Notes under the pieces: generated by a model | Seen by the model: only the letters and a program-made list of their open reading frames with translations | Database searches by the model: none | What the model was told of the DNA's origin: nothing | Position numbers and translations under genes: made by a program | Part shown: piece after piece, positions 6,317 to 9,488 of the stretch | Layout: the number at the start of each line of letters is the position of its first letter | Position numbering within the stretch: the first letter of the stretch is position 1 | Assembly (NCBI GenBank): GCA_003446735.1 | Contig: DMCJ01000026.1 | Location: 1-9,488, forward strand | Direction: 5' to 3' | DNA length: 9,488 nucleotides | From: Lachnospiraceae bacterium | GTDB taxonomy: Bacteria; Bacillota; Clostridia; Lachnospirales; Lachnospiraceae

Positions 6317-6546
6317 TATTTCTCCCTACCTAAGATCTTTTTTGATCAGCTTTAGCCGATGAGCTTTCGGCGACAGACTTTCGGCGATCTGCCGAAAGAA
6401 CTCTGCCGAAACCACATATCCGGCAGAGCGCTTCCTACATATTTTGAATAAACTACCCGTAGTTAGGAATAGCTAACCATGTACCCAAATAACAGGGAAT
6501 AATCCTTATTGGGGGATCTTCCCTTTTTTTGGTTAGTTCTAACTAA
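6317..6546 (-). promoter_or_regulatory. Structured 5' leader of the feo operon with competing hairpins
   Basis: About 230 nt separate the inferred start site from the first ATG. In the minus-strand RNA, CTCTGCCG (6408-6401 complement partner at 6421-6428) can form an 8-bp stem with a 12-nt loop. Just downstream, CTTTCGGC and GCCGAAAG (6378-6385 with 6391-6398) form an 8-bp stem with a 5-nt loop. A second TTTCGGC (6365-6371) can pair with GCCGAAA at 6405-6411, which shares bases with the first stem, so alternative folds are possible. Smaller dyads are AACTAC-CC-GTAGTT (6451-6464) and AATAA-TCC-TTATT (6498-6510). I cannot match it to a named riboswitch. Confidence 0.5.
6462..6477. promoter_or_regulatory. 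Second GTTAG-N6-CTAAC dyad in the feo leader
   Basis: GTTAG (6462-6466) and CTAAC (6473-6477) are inverted across 6 bp, the same arms and spacing as the dyad at the start site about 70 bp away. A second regulator site is the simplest explanation. Confidence 0.4.
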
Positions 6547-6547
6547 C
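6532..6547. promoter_or_regulatory. Candidate metal-regulator operator at the feo start site
   Basis: GTTAGTT-CT-AACTAAC is a perfect 7-bp dyad that covers the expected transcription start of the feo operon. It also contains GTTAG-TT-CTAAC, close in sequence to DtxR/IdeR-type boxes, whose GTTAG and CTAAC halves are one base apart. A DtxR-family iron repressor is therefore plausible, and the position is right for repression. No such regulator is encoded in the window. Confidence 0.5.
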
Positions 6548-6552
6548 TTCAT

Positions 6553-6581
6553 ATATTACCACGTGTTGATCTGTTTGTCCA
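6553..6581 (-). promoter_or_regulatory. Promoter of the feo operon
   Basis: On the minus strand, TGGACA (6581-6576; five of six consensus bases) is separated by 17 bp from TAATAT (6558-6553; four of six). Transcription would start near 6546, inside the GTTAGTT-CT-AACTAAC dyad. Confidence 0.55.
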
Positions 6582-6641
6582 TACTTTTTTTGCTAGTAAT
6601 TCTCTAGTAATTCTCTCGCAAAAGCCGGGCAATGTATTTCC

Positions 6642-7083
6642 TGATTTGAAGACATACGAATCAGCTGATGAAGTGGACTCATATCTGCATTTTCCTGATT
6701 TGAGGTCAACTAAATGAGCTGGTGAAGTGGACTCATATCTGCATTTCCTTGATTTGAGGTCAACTAAATGAGCTGGTGAAGTGGACTCATTTCTGCATTT
6801 TCCTGATTTGAGGTCAACTAAATGAGCGATGAAGTGGACTCAAATCTGCATTTCCTTGATTTGAGGTCAACTAAATGGGCCAATGAAGTGGACTCATATC
6901 TGCATTTTCCTGATTTGAGGTCAACTAAACAGCCGATGAGGTGGACTCATATCTGCATTTTCCTGATTTGAGGTCAACTAAACAGCCGGTGAAGTGGACT
7001 CATATCTGCATTTCCTTAATTTGAGGTCAACTAAATGAGCGATGAAGTGGACTCATTTCTGCATTTTCCTGATTTGAGGTCAT
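6642..7083. repeat. Tandem array of eight 53-54 bp hairpin units
   Basis: GTGGACTCA recurs at 6673, 6727, 6781, 6834, 6888, 6941, 6994 and 7047, giving intervals of 54, 54, 53, 54, 53, 53 and 53 bp, with a partial unit at each edge. Each unit is an imperfect dyad: the left arm AGTGGACTCANATC and the right arm GATTTGAGGTCAACT pair with one mismatch and one bulged base around an 11-nt loop (TGCATTTTCCT or a variant). The unit starting at 6834 has the best-matched arm (CAAATC). Linkers of 13-15 bp between hairpins vary slightly (AAATGAGCTGGTGA, AAACAGCCGATGAG and similar). No gene lies in 6582-7215; the rest of that stretch shows nothing I can name. Confidence 0.9.
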
Positions 7084-7215
7084 TCAGATCAGTATATAAA
7101 TCAGCCGATGAGCTTGTCCCAAAGATTCCAGCCTCGATCTGAAGCCATTTTTCATAATGAAATCGGCTCACTTTAGAAAACTTCCGCTCAAAGGTCAACC
7201 TTTCCATGACCAAAT

Positions 7216-8007
7216 TCAGCTTGCCAGGTCCTTTTGGGTATATGTAATAAATGCGCCGGCGAGCGTGATGATTATGACCGAAACAGCGATGGGAATGCTG
7301 TACTTAGGGACATCCAGGCCAGCGAATATCTCGGATGCATTTACATAGGAGAAGGGCCCGATAAAGAGGTAATCCTTAAGGTCGGGGATGACTCTTCCTA
7401 TTATGTCGTAGGTGTAGATTATAAGTGCAAGCCCTAAGGAAAGACCTATCTTTGTCTTTGAGCATGCGGCCGAGATAAGATAGGATATCGATGATACTTC
7501 TATGTTCATAAGGAGCATGCTTAAGAGGAATCTCGTCATCTCTTTCTGGGGGATTTCTTCCTTAAGTGCCGCGAAACCAAGCATATAAAATACTCCGCAG
7601 ATCACCGTAAATATAATTAGATCCGTAAGGATGGCCATAAGCTTTGCGGCTACGACTTTGCCTCTTGAGACCGGCAGCGAATACAGAAACTCTCCGGTAT
7701 GTCCGTCTTCTTCCTTAGACAGCATCGATGCTGCAAAAAAAGCCGCAAACATTGCACTCCCGAGGCCGTGCACGGTTCCCACTTCCGTGGCAAAAAAGCC
7801 GCTCAGAGTGGCTATGCTGAGTGTGCTCATACCGAATGCGTCGGAAAAGGCTCCCATCTGCGAAAAGGTGTCTGCCATATCCATGACCTCGCCTTCCATA
7901 CTGGTGTACATGAGGATGCATATAAAGCCGAGTCCACCTACCGTAAGTGCCCATATAAGAAGGCTTTTAAGATTAAGTTTTATCTCCCTTAAAAATATCG
8001 CTGTCAT
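7216..8007 (-). CDS. ABC-2 type transporter permease (263 aa)
   Basis: This is the membrane partner of the ATPase encoded just upstream. It starts MTAIFLREIKLNLKSLLIWAL, with an amphipathic N-terminal helix leading into the first membrane segment (about 17-33), as in ABC-2 exporters of the BcrB/NatB kind. Further hydrophobic segments lie near 80-95 (GSAMFAAFFAASML), 130-150, 160-185, 195-215 and 235-255, about six in all. EEDGHTGEFLYSLPVSR (about 97-113) is the conserved cytoplasmic loop of this group, where ExxxGxxExLxxxPxSR is typical. I start at ATG 8007, where GAGGAGGGG lies 8 nt upstream inside the ATPase gene's last codons; the frame extends 14 codons further without a ribosome site. 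Only one base separates it from the ATPase stop. Substrate is unknown. No strong terminator follows; AAAGG/CCTTT at 7190-7203 is weak. Confidence 0.88.
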   Translation of the reverse strand: MTAIFLREIKLNLKSLLIWALTVGGLGFICILMYTSMEGEVMDMADTFSQMGAFSDAFGMSTLSIATLSGFFATEVGTVHGLGSAMFAAFFAASMLSKEEDGHTGEFLYSLPVSRGKVVAAKLMAILTDLIIFTVICGVFYMLGFAALKEEIPQKEMTRFLLSMLLMNIEVSSISYLISAACSKTKIGLSLGLALIIYTYDIIGRVIPDLKDYLFIGPFSYVNASEIFAGLDVPKYSIPIAVSVIIITLAGAFITYTQKDLAS

Positions 8008-8008
8008 A

Positions 8009-8839
8009 TTAATTCCCCTCCTCGTAAAAGTGCATGAACATATCTTCAAGCGACGGATCTTCTATGCTCAGATTTTCGATATTCTTTCCGCTTAAGTCTT
8101 TTATCAGATCGTTGATATCTCCCTTAAAAACATATTCCCTGCTTTCGCCGTCCGCGGTAAGTTTGATGTTCTTAACCGGGGTCTTTATCAGATTCTCAAC
8201 CGTATCCGTCTTTATCAGATGGCCTTCCTTCATTATTGCAGCGCGGTCACAGTGTTTTTTTACTTCGGGAAGGACATGTGTCGAAAGCATGCAGGTCGTT
8301 CCTTCTTTTACATACTCTTTTATGAGTTCAAAAAAAGTATTCTGCATAAGAGGATCAAGTCCGCTGGTCGGTTCGTCGAATATAAACAGCTTCGGCTTAT
8401 GCTGCATCGCACAGACGATCGAGACTTTCTTTCTGTTTCCAAGCGATAACTCCCTGATCTTTTTATTTTTATCTACCATGAGTCTTTCGCAGAGTTTTTC
8501 GGCTTCTTTCGAGCAGTCCAATTTTCTTACATCAGCCGCATATTTGATCACATCGGACACCTTCATCGCCGGATAGAAAAGTGCCTCCGAAGGCATGTAT
8601 CCGATATCTCTTAATATCTTTTCGTGATCCTTAACACAGTCCATTCCGAGAATATTTATTTCTCCCGACTGAAACCGGAGAAACCCTAGCATTGATCTTA
8701 TCGTAGTGGATTTCCCGGCACCGTTTGGTCCGATGAATCCGAAGATCTCTCCCTCATGCACGTCAAATGACACATTCGAAACACCGCGGTTTTTCCCGTA
8801 TGTCTTTGTAAGATTTTTAATGCTTATCACATTCTCCAT
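8009..8839 (-). CDS. ABC transporter ATP-binding protein, BcrA-like (276 aa)
   Basis: This is the cytoplasmic ATPase that powers the adjacent permease. Motifs in order are Walker A GPNGAGKST (37-45, wrapped in the typical GFIGPNGAGKSTTIR), signature LSLGNRKK (132-139 region), Walker B LFIFDEPTSGLDP (151-163) and the H-loop STH with H188. At the Q-loop the usual Gln is replaced in GYMPSE (80-85), a variant common in BcrA/NatA-type exporters. The C-terminal 60 residues are the variable extension of this group, ending SLEDMFMHFYEEGN. The start ATG 8839 has GGAAGAG 7-10 nt upstream. The gene and the permease form an operon. Such pairs often export antimicrobial peptides, lantibiotics or sodium, and many are controlled by nearby sensors. 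The neighbouring DUF3021 gene suggests a LytTR regulator beyond the window. Substrate remains unassigned. Confidence 0.94.
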   Translation of the reverse strand: MENVISIKNLTKTYGKNRGVSNVSFDVHEGEIFGFIGPNGAGKSTTIRSMLGFLRFQSGEINILGMDCVKDHEKILRDIGYMPSEALFYPAMKVSDVIKYAADVRKLDCSKEAEKLCERLMVDKNKKIRELSLGNRKKVSIVCAMQHKPKLFIFDEPTSGLDPLMQNTFFELIKEYVKEGTTCMLSTHVLPEVKKHCDRAAIMKEGHLIKTDTVENLIKTPVKNIKLTADGESREYVFKGDINDLIKDLSGKNIENLSIEDPSLEDMFMHFYEEGN

Positions 8840-8898
8840 GGTTTTCTCTTCCTTTCACACATTCTCTGATCGGTCCTATGTCTGTGCTCTATTCCTAG

Positions 8899-8944
8899 GC
8901 TTTATGATCCTGTCACGTCCTGCTCTGTGATCTTATCATAAAGC
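8899..8944. repeat. 10-bp perfect inverted repeat with a nested TCAC/GTGA dyad
   Basis: GCTTTATGAT (8899-8908) and ATCATAAAGC (8935-8944) are perfect complements around 26 bp, and TCAC (8913-8916) with GTGA (8927-8930) forms an inner dyad. It lies in the leader or promoter region of the ABC operon and could be an RNA hairpin or a regulator site. Confidence 0.7.
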
Positions 8945-8976
8945 ATAAAAAAAGCAGGAACAATGGGTGTTCCCGC
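8923..8976 (-). promoter_or_regulatory. Weak candidate promoters for the ABC operon
   Basis: On the minus strand, TTGTTC is separated by 17 bp from TATGAT (five of six -10 bases), overlapping the upstream terminator. An alternative uses the GTGACA near 8911-8916 as a -35 before a poor -10. Neither is strong, but a promoter is needed here because the terminator at 8947-8976 should stop upstream transcripts. Confidence 0.3.
8947..8976 (-). terminator. Intrinsic terminator downstream of the DUF3021 gene
   Basis: Minus-strand RNA forms GCGGGAAC (8976-8969), a 7-nt loop and GTTCCTGC (8961-8954): an 8-bp stem with one G-U pair, followed by seven T residues (8953-8947). It ends the upstream transcription unit and separates it from the ABC operon. 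Confidence 0.85.
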
Positions 8977-9010
8977 AAGTGACACTTATTATGCCCTATC
9001 ATGCACTTAT

Positions 9011-9155
9011 TTGACACGATGCCCGGTGCGCCTGTCACGTGAGGTACGCAGTCGTTACGTTACATGACACGGAGCCTTGACACGATGCCCGGTGCGCTGT
9101 CACGTTTGTAACACGCGATGCCCGGTACGCTGTCACATTAGGTACGCCTGTCACG
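9011..9155. repeat. CGATGCCCGGT / TGTCAC repeat cluster on a 33-bp period
   Basis: CGATGCCCGGT begins at 9017, 9083 and 9116, so spacings are 66 and 33 bp. The first two copies sit inside TTGACACGATGCCCGGTGCG followed by (C)CTGTCACGT. TGTCAC or GTGACA-type hexamers recur at about 8911, 8979, 9013, 9033, 9065, 9079, 9099, 9132 and 9150 on both strands. The cluster follows the DUF3021 stop codon and precedes its terminator, so it would be transcribed as a 3' untranslated region of about 180 nt. There is no open frame or known RNA. Confidence 0.75.
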
Positions 9156-9488
9156 TTACCGGTGTCCGGCCTTGAAGAGTTCCAGCTCTTCATTCAGCTT
9201 TTTATCATCAATCCGACGTTTGGTCTTGTAGATGAGGATCACGCAGATGTAGGTGATCACCAGATAAAGCGCAAGTCCGAGCGTGACATATATATTCCTG
9301 TCAAACCACTTAAAGAGGTAGGACAGCACGCTGTATATAAAAGTGCATATTGCTACCCCGCATATTTCCTTTATTCCGACATGATCTGCTTCATCAAAAT
9401 CCCAGAGCAGATATACCTGAATATATCCGATGACATAACAAGTTAAAATCATCTCCGCCATATGGATGATCCCGGCTTCCATTGATCC
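9156..9488 (-). CDS. DUF3021 family membrane protein (5' end beyond window)
   Basis: A small integral membrane protein with three or four helices: about AEMILTCYVIGYIQVYLLW, EICGVAICTFIYSVLSYLF and IYVTLGLALYLVITYICVILIY, then a basic and acidic cytoplasmic tail (KTKRRIDDKKLNEELELF). The pattern GIKEICGVAICTFIYSVLSY followed by LFKWFDRN matches the DUF3021 family, whose members are typically encoded just after a LytTR-domain response regulator. The frame is open to the right edge (Gly-Ser before the first visible Met at 9482), and the visible 110 codons are shorter than the usual 130-150. A first membrane helix and the true start therefore probably lie outside; a start at 9482 cannot be excluded because the ribosome site would be off the window. 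A terminator at 8947-8976 ends its transcript. Confidence 0.75.
   Translation of the reverse strand, partial: GSMEAGIIHMAEMILTCYVIGYIQVYLLWDFDEADHVGIKEICGVAICTFIYSVLSYLFKWFDRNIYVTLGLALYLVITYICVILIYKTKRRIDDKKLNEELELFKAGHR

Noticed and set aside
6515..6530. GGGGGATCTTCCC followed by seven T on the plus strand, as a terminator
   Set aside because: The stem needs two G-T pairs and has a 3-nt loop, and no plus-strand gene lies upstream.
6642..7083. CRISPR array
   Set aside because: The repeated part is about 40 bp, but the intervals between copies are only 13-15 bp and nearly identical to each other. There are no unique spacers and no cas gene.
7190..7203. AAAGGT-CA-ACCTTT dyad after the permease as a terminator
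   Set aside because: The stem is only 5 bp with a 4-nt loop, and the downstream T run is short and offset.
7031..7213. 60-codon minus-strand reading frame after the ABC permease
   Set aside because: It runs into the hairpin repeat array, lacks a good ribosome site and has no family resemblance. It is most likely chance.

Overview
The window looks like a chromosomal segment of a Gram-positive anaerobe of the class Clostridia, probably Lachnospiraceae. The reasons are strong AGGAGG-type ribosome binding sites on almost every gene, a Feo ferrous-iron operon with a FeoB-associated membrane protein, a DUF3021 membrane protein of the kind that pairs with LytTR regulators, and a Firmicute-type two-gene ABC exporter. 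The genus cannot be fixed from this sequence alone.

Layout, left to right. (1) 1-827, minus strand: the start of a PfkB-family sugar kinase (fructokinase-like), cut by the left edge. (2) 873-3215: an AT-rich accessory cassette. An XRE/Cro-type repressor reads left. Three genes read right: a DUF4417 protein, a 167-residue protein with a GGFG-type leader and an HEGKH metallopeptidase-like motif, and a 126-residue protein of no known family. Three evenly spaced copies of ATTC-N6-GAAT fill the divergent control region and overlap the repressor's promoter, as in a phage immunity region. I read the cassette as a candidate toxin/immunity or defence module under repressor control. (3) 3281-6581, minus strand: a complete iron-uptake operon. 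In transcription order it holds a promoter with a GTTAG/CTAAC dyad at the start site, a roughly 230-nt leader with competing hairpins, a membrane-anchored HMA-domain protein, a short tandem repeat, feoA, feoB (with unusual transmembrane core motifs), feoC and a terminator.

(4) 6640-7083: eight copies of a 53-54 bp unit, each an imperfect hairpin, with no gene. (5) 7216-8839, minus strand: an ABC-2 permease and its ATPase, adjacent and probably co-transcribed. (6) 8840-9155: a non-coding stretch with a 10-bp inverted repeat, a good intrinsic terminator and a cluster of TGTCAC/GTGACA motifs on a 33-bp period. (7) 9156-9488, minus strand: a DUF3021 membrane protein, open at the right edge.

In the Feo block, FeoB is the GTP-dependent Fe(II) permease, FeoA and FeoC are small accessory proteins, and the HMA protein is likely a membrane-tethered metal-handling partner. 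The ABC pair is a BcrAB-like exporter of unknown substrate. The accessory cassette lies between housekeeping genes and has visibly lower GC, consistent with acquisition by transfer. The items most worth following up are the DUF4417/GGFG-metallopeptidase/126-aa cassette, the hairpin repeat array and the structured feo leader.
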